Shown: in pieces, positions 1 to 7,786 of the stretch
Layout: every line of letters begins with the position of its first letter
How positions within the stretch are numbered: position 1 is the stretch's first letter
Source: ATZT02 sp046048135
Lineage (GTDB): Bacteria; Actinomycetota; Actinomycetes; S36-B12; UBA5976
Assembly (NCBI GenBank): GCA_046048135.1
Contig: JBJOGR010000049.1
Coordinates: forward strand, 1-24,860
Direction: 5' to 3'
DNA: 24,860 nucleotides
Notes under the pieces: generated by a model
The model's input: the letters and a program-made list of their open reading frames with translations, nothing else
The model's database searches: none
Told to the model about the DNA's origin: nothing
Made by a program: the position numbers and the translations under genes

Positions 1-32
1 TATCACTACTACTCCCTAACGGAGAAAACACA

Positions 33-61
33 ATGAGCACTAAATGAGCACTTCAAGATGA
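33..61 (+). other. Two tandem mini-ORFs in the infB leader (possible leader peptides)
   Basis: Two very short reading frames lie back to back: 33-47 encodes MSTK and stops, and 44-61 encodes MSTSR and stops. The second ATG overlaps the first stop as ATGA. A GGAG at 21-24 sits 8 bases before the first ATG, a good ribosome-binding distance. Both begin with the same nine bases ATGAGCACT (33-41 and 44-52), so they may come from a small duplication. A reading frame entering from the left stops at 17-19 and may be the tail of an upstream gene, which actinobacterial order would predict to be ylxR or nusA; too little is visible to say. Translation of these mini-ORFs is unproven. Confidence 0.25.
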
Positions 62-96
62 AGGCTTTATTTTTAGTGATTTAAGGATTGGATAAA

Positions 97-119
97 CCTG
101 TCCTTAAATAAGACAGGAG
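97..119 (+). promoter_or_regulatory. Hairpin overlapping the infB ribosome-binding site
   Basis: CCTGTC (97-102) pairs with GACAGG (112-117) around a 9-base loop. The 3' arm contains part of the AGGAG Shine-Dalgarno (115-119), which lies 5 bases before the TTG start of infB. When folded, the hairpin would hide the ribosome-binding site, so it could damp infB translation. Bases 53-96 show nothing else I can support. Confidence 0.35.
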
Positions 120-124
120 AACAG

Positions 125-2746
125 TTGTCCAAGATTCGTGTATATGAGCTGGCTCAAGAGCTCGGTTACGAAAGCAAAGTAGTTCTTGCAAAATTGCAAG
201 AAATGGGTGAATTCGTTCGTTCTGCATCTTCTACTATTGAACTTCCTGTTGCAAACAGATTAAAAGCAGCATTGCCAGCAAAAGAAGTAAAAGTTAAAAA
301 AGAAGTCCCTGTAAAAAAAGTTGAAGAAACAAAACCTTTAACAGAAAATGTAAATCCACAAACTTTAATAAATAAAACTGAAACTCCTCAAACTCCACGT
401 CCACAAACTCCAAGACCTGGAAATAATCCATTCGGAACTTCAACGCCAAATGCACCACGTCCTGCAATGCCAAGACCTGGAAATAATCCATTTGGCACAA
501 CTAGTGGTCCAAGACCAAACACTCCAGGTTCAATGCCAAGACCGATGTCTCGTCCAGGTGCACCAAGACCTGGTGGACCAAATCGTGGTCCAGGAAATTT
601 TGCACCAAGACCAGGGGCGCCAAGACCCGGTGGACCAAATCGTGGTCCAGGAAATTTTGGTAATCAAAGACCAGGTGGACCAAATAGAACTGGTGCGCCA
701 GCAGGTTTTGATAGAAATAAAACCGGTGGACCAAATCGTGGTCCTGGAGGTTTTGATCGCAATCGTCCGTCATTTCCAGCTACGTCACCAGGTGGTGCAA
801 GACCTGGACAAAGAACTGGCAGAGGTAATGCAGCTGGTGCATTTGGAAAACAAAACACTGGGAAAAAACGTTCCAAATCAAAACGTGAAAAAAGGCAAGA
901 GTTTGAAGAATTTATGGAAGCACCACAACTTGGTGGTGTGCAATTACCAAAAGGTGATGGAAGAACTATTCGCTTAAGTCGAGGATCTTCTTTAATGGAT
1001 TTGGGAGAAAAAATTGGTGCCAATCCAGCAAGTTTGGTTACAGCACTTTTTCATTTAGGTGAAATGGCAACAGCGACTCAATCATTACCTGATGAAACCT
1101 TACAAGTTTTAGGTGTGGAATTAAATTTTGATATTCAAGTTGTTTCCCCTGAAGATGAAGATCGAGAATTACTAAATTCATTCGATGTTTCATTTGGAGA
1201 AAATGAAGGTGAACTAGTTGTAAGACCACCAGTCGTTACGATTATGGGTCACGTAGATCATGGTAAAACTTTGTTACTTGACACCATTAGAAATACAAAT
1301 GTGGCAGGTGGAGAAGCAGGTGGAATCACACAACACATTGGTGCTTATCAAATTTCTGCAAACGTTGGCGGAGATGACAGAAAAATTACATTCATTGATA
1401 CACCAGGTCACGAAGCATTTACCGCTATGCGTGCTCGTGGTGCAAAAGTTACAGACATTGCAGTACTAGTAGTTGCTGCAGATGATGGAGTAAAGCCACA
1501 AACGATAGAAGCTTTAAATCACGCTCAAGCTGCAGAAGTTCCAATAGTTGTTGCCGTAAATAAAATTGATAAAGAAGGCGCAGATCCAAATAAAGTTCGT
1601 GGACAACTTTCTGAATATGGATTATTGCCAGAAGAATATGGTGGTCAATCCATGTTCGTTGATGTTTCTGCAAAATCAGGTGCTGGTATAGAAAATCTTT
1701 TAGAATCAATAATTCTTACTGCAGATGCTGCGATAGATCTAAAAGCAAGTCAAACTCAACAAGCACAAGGTGTGGCAATTGAAGCTCATCTTGATAAAGG
1801 TCGAGGTCCTGTTGCCACGGTTCTTGTTCAAAGAGGAACTTTAAAAGCTGGAGATTCAATTGTGGTCGGAGATGCGCACGGAAGAGTTCGTGCGATGTTA
1901 GATGATGTAGGACATAACGTTGAAAATGCAGGTCCATCATTTCCAGTTCAAGTTCTAGGTTTAACAAGTGTGCCAAGCGCTGGAGATACCTTCATCGTTG
2001 TTGAAGAAGATCGAGTTGCAAGACAAATTGCCCAAGCAAGATCAGCTCGTGAAAGAAATGCTCTACTTGCTCGCAGTAAGAAACGCACAACTTTAGAAGA
2101 TGTCTTAGACACCATGAAGAAAGGTGAAACTCAAGAGCTTCGTTTAATTATTAAAGGTGACGTATCTGGTTCTGTTGAAGCGTTAGAAGATTCATTAGTA
2201 AAACTTGAAGTAGGTGAAGATGTTCAACTTCGAGTAATACATCGTGGAGTAGGTGCAATAGTAAATAGTGATGTTGATTTAGCAATAGCTTCGGAAGCCA
2301 TAATTATTGGATTTAATGTACGAGCAGAATCTGGTGCTCGAGAAATGGCCGATCGAGAAGGTGTAGAGATTCGCTACTACTCAATTATTTACCAAGCAAT
2401 TGAAGACATTGAAAAAGCACTTAAAGGTAAGTTGAAACCAATTTATGAAGAAGTAAGACTTGGTTCTGCTGAAGTTCGTGAAATATTTAAATCCAGCAAA
2501 GTTGGAAATATTGCAGGTGTCATCATTAGAGATGGTGTAATCACTAGAAAGGCAAAAGCAAGAATTATAAGAGATGGTAAGCAAATTACTGAAAACTTAA
2601 GCATTTCTTCATTAAGAAGATTTAAAGACGATGTTTCAGAATTAAAGGAAGGCTTTGAAGGAGGTATTTCCTTTGAAAACTTCAACGACTTAAAAGTTGA
2701 AGATGTTATTGAAACATATGAATTAAGAGAAAAACCTAGAAATTAG
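125..2746 (+). CDS. infB: Translation initiation factor IF-2
   Basis: IF-2 is the GTPase that brings initiator fMet-tRNA to the 30S subunit and promotes 50S joining in the cytoplasm. The 873-residue protein opens with an IF2_N helix-turn-helix module (MSKIRVYELAQELG). Next comes a basic Pro/Gly/Arg/Asn-rich linker (about residues 90-245), then the G domain with G1 GHVDHGKT (375-382), G3 DTPGHE (425-430), G4 NKID (479-482) and G5 SAK (515-517), and finally the beta-barrel and C-terminal fMet-tRNA-binding domains. The start is TTG, chosen because AGGAG lies 5 bases upstream and the N-terminal motif begins at once. The long linker is typical of actinobacterial IF-2. The gene leads the infB-rbfA-truB-ribF cluster, with rbfA following after 5 bases. 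Confidence 0.98.
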   Translation: MSKIRVYELAQELGYESKVVLAKLQEMGEFVRSASSTIELPVANRLKAALPAKEVKVKKEVPVKKVEETKPLTENVNPQTLINKTETPQTPRPQTPRPGNNPFGTSTPNAPRPAMPRPGNNPFGTTSGPRPNTPGSMPRPMSRPGAPRPGGPNRGPGNFAPRPGAPRPGGPNRGPGNFGNQRPGGPNRTGAPAGFDRNKTGGPNRGPGGFDRNRPSFPATSPGGARPGQRTGRGNAAGAFGKQNTGKKRSKSKREKRQEFEEFMEAPQLGGVQLPKGDGRTIRLSRGSSLMDLGEKIGANPASLVTALFHLGEMATATQSLPDETLQVLGVELNFDIQVVSPEDEDRELLNSFDVSFGENEGELVVRPPVVTIMGHVDHGKTLLLDTIRNTNVAGGEAGGITQHIGAYQISANVGGDDRKITFIDTPGHEAFTAMRARGAKVTDIAVLVVAADDGVKPQTIEALNHAQAAEVPIVVAVNKIDKEGADPNKVRGQLSEYGLLPEEYGGQSMFVDVSAKSGAGIENLLESIILTADAAIDLKASQTQQAQGVAIEAHLDKGRGPVATVLVQRGTLKAGDSIVVGDAHGRVRAMLDDVGHNVENAGPSFPVQVLGLTSVPSAGDTFIVVEEDRVARQIAQARSARERNALLARSKKRTTLEDVLDTMKKGETQELRLIIKGDVSGSVEALEDSLVKLEVGEDVQLRVIHRGVGAIVNSDVDLAIASEAIIIGFNVRAESGAREMADREGVEIRYYSIIYQAIEDIEKALKGKLKPIYEEVRLGSAEVREIFKSSKVGNIAGVIIRDGVITRKAKARIIRDGKQITENLSISSLRRFKDDVSELKEGFEGGISFENFNDLKVEDVIETYELREKPRN
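558..745 (+). repeat. Imperfect tandem repeats in the infB linker, each able to form a hairpin
   Basis: A unit of about 44 bases (558-601) recurs at 615-658 with a 57-base period. The core GGTGGACCAAATCGTGGTCC occurs at 572-591, 629-648 and 725-744, with a partial fourth copy near 672. Each core is self-complementary: TGGACCA pairs with TGGTCCA around a 5-base loop (7 bp in the first two copies, 6 bp in the third). The repeats encode PRPGGPNRGPG-type segments in frame, so they are coding repeats of the IF-2 linker, more G+C-rich than their surroundings. Confidence 0.8.
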
Positions 2747-2751
2747 TCATA

Positions 2752-3183
2752 ATGAATGAAGCAAGAGCAAAAAGAGTTGCTGATCGAATCAAAGAAACAG
2801 TTGCCCAACTTTTAGAAACTAGAGTTAAGGATCCTCGTCTTGGATTTGTCACAGTTACCGAAGTTCGAGTTACTGGAGATTTAAGAGAAGCTACTGTTTT
2901 TTACACAGTTCTAGGTGATGATGAAAAAAGATTAAGTACAAAAAAAGCATTAGATTCAGCTAAAGGAATGCTTCGATCAGAAGTTGGCAGAGTTTTAGGA
3001 ATTAAACACACCCCATCTCTTACTTTCATGCATGATGCTTTACCTGAAAATGCAATACATATTTCTGAAGTTTTAAGAACTGCACAACAACGAGATGAGC
3101 AATTACACACCATTGCTAAAAGTGGAAAATATGCTGCAGGAGCAGATCCATACAAACACAAAGATCGAGATGAATCTAACTAA
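2752..3183 (+). CDS. rbfA: 30S ribosome-binding factor A
   Basis: RbfA is a small KH-type RNA-binding protein needed for late 30S maturation (16S 5' end, helix 1) and for growth in the cold. The 143-residue product has the family signature: MNEARAKRVADRIKE at the N-terminus, KDPRLGFVTVT at residues 26-35, and a later PSLTFMHD segment. The length is normal for actinobacteria. The ATG lies 5 bases after the infB stop with no obvious Shine-Dalgarno, so translation is probably coupled to infB. The 3' end overlaps the proposed truB start by 14 bases. A DHH phosphoesterase gene, present between rbfA and truB in many actinobacteria, is missing. Confidence 0.96.
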   Translation: MNEARAKRVADRIKETVAQLLETRVKDPRLGFVTVTEVRVTGDLREATVFYTVLGDDEKRLSTKKALDSAKGMLRSEVGRVLGIKHTPSLTFMHDALPENAIHISEVLRTAQQRDEQLHTIAKSGKYAAGADPYKHKDRDESN

Positions 3184-4081
3184 GGAAGAAGTTTCCTTAA
3201 ACGGTTTTGTAATTGTTGATAAACCATTAGGAATGACCTCTCATGATGTGGTACATAAAATTAGAAAAATTTGTAATACAAAAAAAGTAGGACATGCAGG
3301 AACTTTAGATCCTGAAGCAAGTGGAGTTTTGGTTGTGGGATTAGGAAAAGCAACCAGACTTTTAACTTATGTTGTCTCAGACAATAAAACTTACCAAGCA
3401 ACAATTCGATTAGGTCAAAACACGACAACAGATGATGCTCAAGGAGAAATGACGAGCGAACAAGACTGTCACAAAATTACCGATGAAGAAATTAGTAATT
3501 GTTTACTAAGTTTTATTGGCGATATAGATCAAATTCCATCTTCAGTAAGCGCTATAAAAGTTGGAGGTAAGAAGGCTTACGAAATCGTTAGAAGTGGAGA
3601 AAAAGTAGAATTGACTCCAAGACGAATACACATCAGTGCCATTGATTTACATGAAATAAAAAGAATTGGCAATTTAATTGACATATCAGTCACAGTTCAT
3701 TGTTCAAGTGGTACTTATATTAGAGCTTTGGCGCGAGATATAGGTCAAAAACTTAAAGTGGGAGGTCACGTTACAAGTTTAAGAAGAATTCAATCGGGAA
3801 GATATAAAATTACTGATTCAGTTAATTTAGAAAATTTAGATATAGACAAAATTAAATTAATATCTATGGCTGATGTTGCCATGGAATTATTTCCTAGTGT
3901 TAAAGTTGAATTAGATGAAATACAAGATTTAATTCATGGACGATTCATTAGAAAAACTCACGAACCTGCACAGACTATTGCTTTAGTTGATAAAAAACCA
4001 AGTCTTGTTGCATTAGCTCAAGGCGATGGTGTCATGCTTAAACCACAAGTTGTATTCGCATCAGGAATTGGCGGAGTTTAA
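3170..4081 (+). CDS. truB: tRNA pseudouridine(55) synthase
   Basis: TruB isomerises U55 in the T-loop of tRNAs to pseudouridine. The catalytic motif GHAGTLDPEASG places the nucleophilic aspartate at residue 47, and the family motif GFVIVDKPLGMTSHDVV lies near the N-terminus. IRALARDIG (about 184-192) follows in the second half, and a short C-terminal extension completes the 303 residues. I chose ATG 3170 because TruB proteins begin a few residues before the GFVIVDKP motif. The frame is open further upstream (to 3095), but those 25 codons lie inside rbfA and look like shadow sequence. The gene overlaps the rbfA end by 14 bases and its stop abuts the ribF start. Confidence 0.95.
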   Translation: MNLTKEEVSLNGFVIVDKPLGMTSHDVVHKIRKICNTKKVGHAGTLDPEASGVLVVGLGKATRLLTYVVSDNKTYQATIRLGQNTTTDDAQGEMTSEQDCHKITDEEISNCLLSFIGDIDQIPSSVSAIKVGGKKAYEIVRSGEKVELTPRRIHISAIDLHEIKRIGNLIDISVTVHCSSGTYIRALARDIGQKLKVGGHVTSLRRIQSGRYKITDSVNLENLDIDKIKLISMADVAMELFPSVKVELDEIQDLIHGRFIRKTHEPAQTIALVDKKPSLVALAQGDGVMLKPQVVFASGIGGV

Positions 4082-5026
4082 ATGTTTCGTTGGTTTGACC
4101 TCATAGATGTTCCAAGTGATGTAACTTCCTCAGTAGTTGCAATTGGGGTATTTGATGGTGTTCATAGAGGGCATCAGGAATTAATTTCAAGAGCTAAAGA
4201 TATTGCAACTTCAATTTCTATTCCTTTAGTTGCGGTAACTTTTAATCCACATCCAAGAAGTGTAGTTTCAGATAAAAGTCCAACTTCACTTGCTTCTTTG
4301 GATTTTCGACTCACTCTTTTAGAACGTTGCGGAGTTGATGCAACTTTAGTTTTGCCTTTTAATAAGCAACTTGCTGCTTTGAGTGCTATTGAATTTATCG
4401 AACAAATTCTTATCAAAACTTTGAAAGTAAAACATGTAATAGTTGGTGATAATTTTAAATTTGGCCATAAAGCAATGGGAGATACAAACTTTTTGAACGA
4501 GTATGGACAGGAAAAGGGATTTAGTACAACTATTTTGAAACGTTTTGATGACGGTAAAGAAATATGGTCTTCTACAAGAGCTAGAAATTACATAGAGTCT
4601 GGTTTTGTTGATAAAGCAGCACAAGTTTTAGGAAGATTTCCAAGACTAGAAGGAATAGTGGTTCATGGTGATCATCGCGGCAGACAATTGGGTTATCCCA
4701 CAGCTAATTTAGAAATTGCTTCAAACATGACAATTCCTCAAGATGGAATTTATGCAGGTTACCTAATCAGAACAAAAACTAATGAAGTTTTACCAGCAGC
4801 AATTTCAATTGGAAATAATCCAACTTTTGCAGGTACTGAAAAAAGAATTGAAGGTTATGTTTTAGATAGAACAGACCTTGATTTGTATGGCGAGCAAGTC
4901 TCATTTGATTTTGTTAAAAAACTAAGGGACAGTCAAAAATTTGAATCAGTTGAAGCATTAATTGAACAAATGGCTCAAGACGTTGAGGAAACAAGACGTC
5001 TCACCAGTCACACATATAACGGCTGA
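4082..5026 (+). CDS. ribF: Bifunctional riboflavin kinase / FMN adenylyltransferase
   Basis: RibF makes FMN from riboflavin and then FAD from FMN, in the cytoplasm. The N-terminal nucleotidyltransferase domain shows GVFDGVHRGH (residues 22-31), FNPHPR (54-59) and GDNFKFG (122-128). The C-terminal riboflavin-kinase domain shows GRQLGYPTAN (200-209), with a conserved GNNPTF segment further on. The length of 314 residues is normal. The ATG directly follows the truB stop, with GGAG about 5 bases upstream. FAD made here is the cofactor of ThyX, encoded 6 kb downstream. The truB-ribF-rpsO order is conserved across many bacteria. Confidence 0.97.
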   Translation: MFRWFDLIDVPSDVTSSVVAIGVFDGVHRGHQELISRAKDIATSISIPLVAVTFNPHPRSVVSDKSPTSLASLDFRLTLLERCGVDATLVLPFNKQLAALSAIEFIEQILIKTLKVKHVIVGDNFKFGHKAMGDTNFLNEYGQEKGFSTTILKRFDDGKEIWSSTRARNYIESGFVDKAAQVLGRFPRLEGIVVHGDHRGRQLGYPTANLEIASNMTIPQDGIYAGYLIRTKTNEVLPAAISIGNNPTFAGTEKRIEGYVLDRTDLDLYGEQVSFDFVKKLRDSQKFESVEALIEQMAQDVEETRRLTSHTYNG

Positions 5027-5030
5027 TAGC

Positions 5031-5134
5031 CTTAGGAGTGACGATTTACTAAGCGGGCGCTTGGTTTATCGCGACTACAAATCCTTACTTAACAGAAAAA
5101 TTTCTGGACAAGTTAGGCGCCCGAGAAAAAAGGA
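5031..5134 (+). promoter_or_regulatory. Structured rpsO leader (candidate S15 autoregulatory element)
   Basis: The ribF-rpsO gap holds three nested or adjacent helices. CTTAG (5031-5035) pairs with CTAAG (5049-5053). Immediately after, 5054-5067 pairs with 5110-5123 over 14 continuous base pairs: seven strong G-C pairs followed by A-U and four G-U pairs. Inside that helix, CAGAA (5093-5097) pairs with TTCTG (5102-5106). The ribosome-binding site AAGGA (5130-5134) follows 7 bases after the main helix. Adjacent G5116 and G5117 pair with U5061 and C5060, the same kind of G-U/G-C step that S15 recognises in 16S rRNA helix 22. Feedback control of rpsO by S15 through its leader is established in several bacteria; that it operates here is inference. 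Confidence 0.55.
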
Positions 5135-5138
5135 AAAA

Positions 5139-5408
5139 ATGAGTAAGCAAAAAACTGATAAGTCTGGCGTAATTTCAAGTTATGCAACAAAACAAGGTGA
5201 CACAGGTTCACCTGAAGTTCAAGTTGCATTGTTAACTGAAAGAGTTAATCACTTAACTGAACACTTAAAGACTCACAAACATGATCATCACTCAAGAAGA
5301 GGATTGATGTTGTTAGTAGGTCGTAGACGTAGATTGTTAGATTATTTAGCAAATTCTGATATCAATCGTTACAGAAGTTTGATTGAGAAATTAGGAATTC
5401 GCCGCTAA
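5139..5408 (+). CDS. rpsO: 30S ribosomal protein S15
   Basis: S15 binds the three-way junction of helices 20-22 in the central domain of 16S rRNA and nucleates platform assembly. It also forms intersubunit bridge B4. The 89-residue length is exactly the family norm. Conserved segments include TGSPEVQVALLTERVNHLTEHLKTHKHDHHSRRGL and GRRRRLLDYL, cited here as overlapping stretches of the usual four-helix fold. The ATG at 5139 is chosen because upstream codons in the same frame (back to 4962) run through the structured leader and are not S15-like. AAGGA lies 4 bases upstream. The neighbours ribF and pnp are the classic context. Confidence 0.98.
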   Translation: MSKQKTDKSGVISSYATKQGDTGSPEVQVALLTERVNHLTEHLKTHKHDHHSRRGLMLLVGRRRRLLDYLANSDINRYRSLIEKLGIRR

Positions 5409-5433
5409 CTCATTTAATTATTCGAAAACAAAC

Positions 5434-5580
5434 GGGTAATTATTTAAAGAAAAAAGCGAGGAAGATTTCGGTCCTCGGTAGTGATGTCCGGAAAGTTTTT
5501 TCCGTGCATCTCGATCGATGATCGAATCAAAAAAAGTTTTTTATTTTTTCTTTTTAAATTACCCTCTAAACAAAAGAGGA
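5434..5580 (+). promoter_or_regulatory. Large folded pnp leader with a competing hairpin over the ribosome-binding site
   Basis: The 180-base rpsO-pnp gap is highly structured. A closing stem joins 5434-5441 to 5557-5564 (8 bp) and, after a small internal loop, 5446-5455 to 5544-5553 (10 bp). Inside are three hairpins: CGAGGA 5457-5462 with TCCTCG 5472-5477; 5483-5494 with 5499-5510 (11 pairs and one mismatch); and TCGAT 5511-5515 with ATCGA 5521-5525. Downstream, CCTCT (5563-5567) can pair with AGAGG (5575-5579), covering the pnp Shine-Dalgarno AGAGGA (5575-5580). Two of those C residues also belong to the closing stem, so the two folds exclude each other. In E. coli the pnp leader is a duplex cut by RNase III through which PNPase represses itself; a similar role here is inference. 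Confidence 0.55.
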
Positions 5581-5588
5581 ACAAACCC

Positions 5589-7784
5589 ATGACGGGTACA
5601 CAAATACATAAAGTACAAACCACTTTGGACAATGGTCCATTTGGAAAAGTGAATATACGTTTTGAAACTGGAAGACTTGCTCAACAAGCTTCAGGATCAG
5701 TACAAGCATTTTTAGATGATGAAACGATGGTTTTATCTGCTACCACAGTTAGCAAAGAACCAAGGGAATCATTTGATTTTTTCCCTCTAACAATAGATGT
5801 TGAGGAAAAAATGTATGCGCTTGGAAAAATTCCAGGATCATTTTTTAGAAGAGAAGGAAGGCCAAGTGAAGAAGCAATTCTTACTTGTCGCTTGATTGAC
5901 AGACCATTAAGACCTGCTTTTATTAAAGGATTAAGAAATGAAGTACAAGTTGTCGTAACAGTAATGTCTTTAGATCCACATGTTCTATACGACGTATTGG
6001 CAATTAATGCAGCATCTGCATCAACTCAACTTGCAGGATTACCATTCTCAGGACCAGTTGGTGGAGTAAGAGTTGCACTAATTGATGGGCATTGGGTTGC
6101 ATTTCCAAAATGGCCAGATTTACAAGATGCAGTTTTTGACATGGTTGTGGCAGGAAGAGTTTTACCTGACGGTGATGTAGCCATCATGATGGTTGAAGCA
6201 GAAGCCACTGAACACACAATTGAATTAGTAAAAGGTGGAGCAAGTGCACCAACAGAAGAAGTTGTTGCTCAAGGTCTTGAAGCAGCAAAACCCTTCATCA
6301 AACAACTTTGCGAAACACAAGTTGAATTAGCAAAACTTGCAGCTAAGGAAACAAAAGAATTTCCAATCTTTAAAGATTACCAAGATGATGTTTATTCAGC
6401 AGTGGCTGAGTTTTCAACTCAAGCATTGGATAAAGCAATGCAAATTGGTGGAAAAGCTGAAAGACAAAAAGCATTAGATGAAGCAAAACAAGCAGTTTTA
6501 GCTCATTTAAGTGAAAAATTTGTTGAAAGAGAATCTGAAATCAAAGCATCTTTTGATTCAGTTTCAAAGAAAATTATGAGAGAAAGAGTTCTAAAAGACA
6601 AAATTAGAATCGATGGAAGAACACCATTGGATCTAAGAACTCTATCTGCTGAAATAAACATTTTGCCAAGAACTCATGGCTCAGCAATTTTTAACCGAGG
6701 CGAAACTCAAGTATTAGGTGTCACAACATTAAACATGTTGGATTTAGAACAAAAACTAGATACTTTATCTCCAGAAACCACAAAAAGATATATGCATAAC
6801 TACAACATGCCACCTTATTCAACAGGCGAAGTTGGACGTGTTGGAACTCCAAAACGTAGAGAAATTGGCCATGGTGCACTTGCTGAAAGAGCACTTGTTC
6901 CGGTGTTACCAAATAGAGCCGAATTTCCTTATGCAATACGTCAAGTATCTGAAGCAATATCATCAAATGGTTCAACTTCAATGGCTTCAGTTTGTGCATC
7001 AACAATGTCGATGCTTAATGCTGGTGTGCCATTAAAAGCAATGGTTGGTGGAATTGCTATGGGATTAATCTCTGGCGAAGTAAATGGCAAACAAGAATAT
7101 GTTGCCTTAACAGACATTTTGGGAGCCGAAGACGCATTGGGAGATATGGATTTCAAAGTTGCTGGAACTTCTGAGTTCATCACAGCATTGCAACTTGATA
7201 CCAAATTAGACGGTATTCCTGCAAATGTTTTAGCGCAAGCTTTAAAACAAGCTAAAGATGCCAGAGAAAAAATATTAGGTGTTATGAAAGAAGCAATCAG
7301 TTCACCTGATCAAATGAGTCAATATGCTCCTCGAATTATTTCTGTGAAAGTTCCAGTCGACATGATTGGTGCCATCATTGGACCTAAAGGAAAAATGATT
7401 AACGAGATTCAAGAAAAATCAGGCGCTCAAATCTCAATTGAAGATGACGGAACTGTATTCATCGGCGCAACTGATGGAAGTGCAGCGGATAAGGCAAAAG
7501 AATTAGTAAATGCAATTGCAAATCCTCACGTACCAACTGTTGGTGAAAAATATGAAGGCAAAGTAGTTAAAACTGCTGCTTTTGGTGCGTTTATAAATCT
7601 TTATCCAGGCAAAGATGGTTTATTACATATTTCTCAACTTAAAAAAATGGCAGGCGGCAAGCGTGTTGAAAAAGTTGAAGATGTTTTAAATGTTGGAGAT
7701 AGCGTTCAAGTTGAAATCAATGAAATTGATCCAAAGGGAAAACTTTCATTAATTCCTGTACTGGATGAAAACACTTCAGCTTAA
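5589..7784 (+). CDS. pnp: Polyribonucleotide nucleotidyltransferase (PNPase)
   Basis: PNPase degrades RNA 3' to 5' by phosphorolysis, works with RNases in mRNA turnover, and can add heteropolymer tails. The 731-residue chain contains two RNase PH domains separated by an all-helical segment. These are followed by a KH domain with the GPKGK loop at residues 598-602 and an S1 domain from about residue 652 (GEKYEGKVVKTAAFGAF). It ends shortly after the S1 domain. I chose ATG 5589, preceded by AGAGGA with 8-base spacing. The frame is open to 5481, but that extension would translate the leader hairpins and is unlike PNPase. The neighbours are rpsO and an M16 peptidase, as in Streptomyces. Confidence 0.97.
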   Translation: MTGTQIHKVQTTLDNGPFGKVNIRFETGRLAQQASGSVQAFLDDETMVLSATTVSKEPRESFDFFPLTIDVEEKMYALGKIPGSFFRREGRPSEEAILTCRLIDRPLRPAFIKGLRNEVQVVVTVMSLDPHVLYDVLAINAASASTQLAGLPFSGPVGGVRVALIDGHWVAFPKWPDLQDAVFDMVVAGRVLPDGDVAIMMVEAEATEHTIELVKGGASAPTEEVVAQGLEAAKPFIKQLCETQVELAKLAAKETKEFPIFKDYQDDVYSAVAEFSTQALDKAMQIGGKAERQKALDEAKQAVLAHLSEKFVERESEIKASFDSVSKKIMRERVLKDKIRIDGRTPLDLRTLSAEINILPRTHGSAIFNRGETQVLGVTTLNMLDLEQKLDTLSPETTKRYMHNYNMPPYSTGEVGRVGTPKRREIGHGALAERALVPVLPNRAEFPYAIRQVSEAISSNGSTSMASVCASTMSMLNAGVPLKAMVGGIAMGLISGEVNGKQEYVALTDILGAEDALGDMDFKVAGTSEFITALQLDTKLDGIPANVLAQALKQAKDAREKILGVMKEAISSPDQMSQYAPRIISVKVPVDMIGAIIGPKGKMINEIQEKSGAQISIEDDGTVFIGATDGSAADKAKELVNAIANPHVPTVGEKYEGKVVKTAAFGAFINLYPGKDGLLHISQLKKMAGGKRVEKVEDVLNVGDSVQVEINEIDPKGKLSLIPVLDENTSA

Positions 7785-7786
7785 AA

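Noticed and set aside
558..745. CRISPR-like spaced repeats
   Set aside because: Repeats vary in spacing (57 then 96 bases), stay in frame with infB and encode the IF-2 linker; spacers are not unique non-coding DNA.
450..977. Open frames of 68-175 codons on both strands across the infB linker
   Set aside because: They are other-frame shadows of the Pro/Gly/Arg repeat, with His/Gln/Leu-heavy composition and no recognisable domain; the IF-2 frame explains the region.
3095..3169. 25-codon N-terminal extension of TruB
   Set aside because: It lies inside rbfA, is unlike TruB, and ATG 3170 places the conserved GFVIVDKP motif at the expected position.
4962..5138. 59-codon N-terminal extension of S15
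   Set aside because: It would translate the end of ribF and the structured leader; S15 is normally 89 residues, which ATG 5139 gives exactly.
5481..5588. 36-codon N-terminal extension of PNPase, and a reverse-strand frame at 5444-5632
   Set aside because: Both are translations of the hairpin-rich leader. A proper ribosome-binding site precedes ATG 5589.
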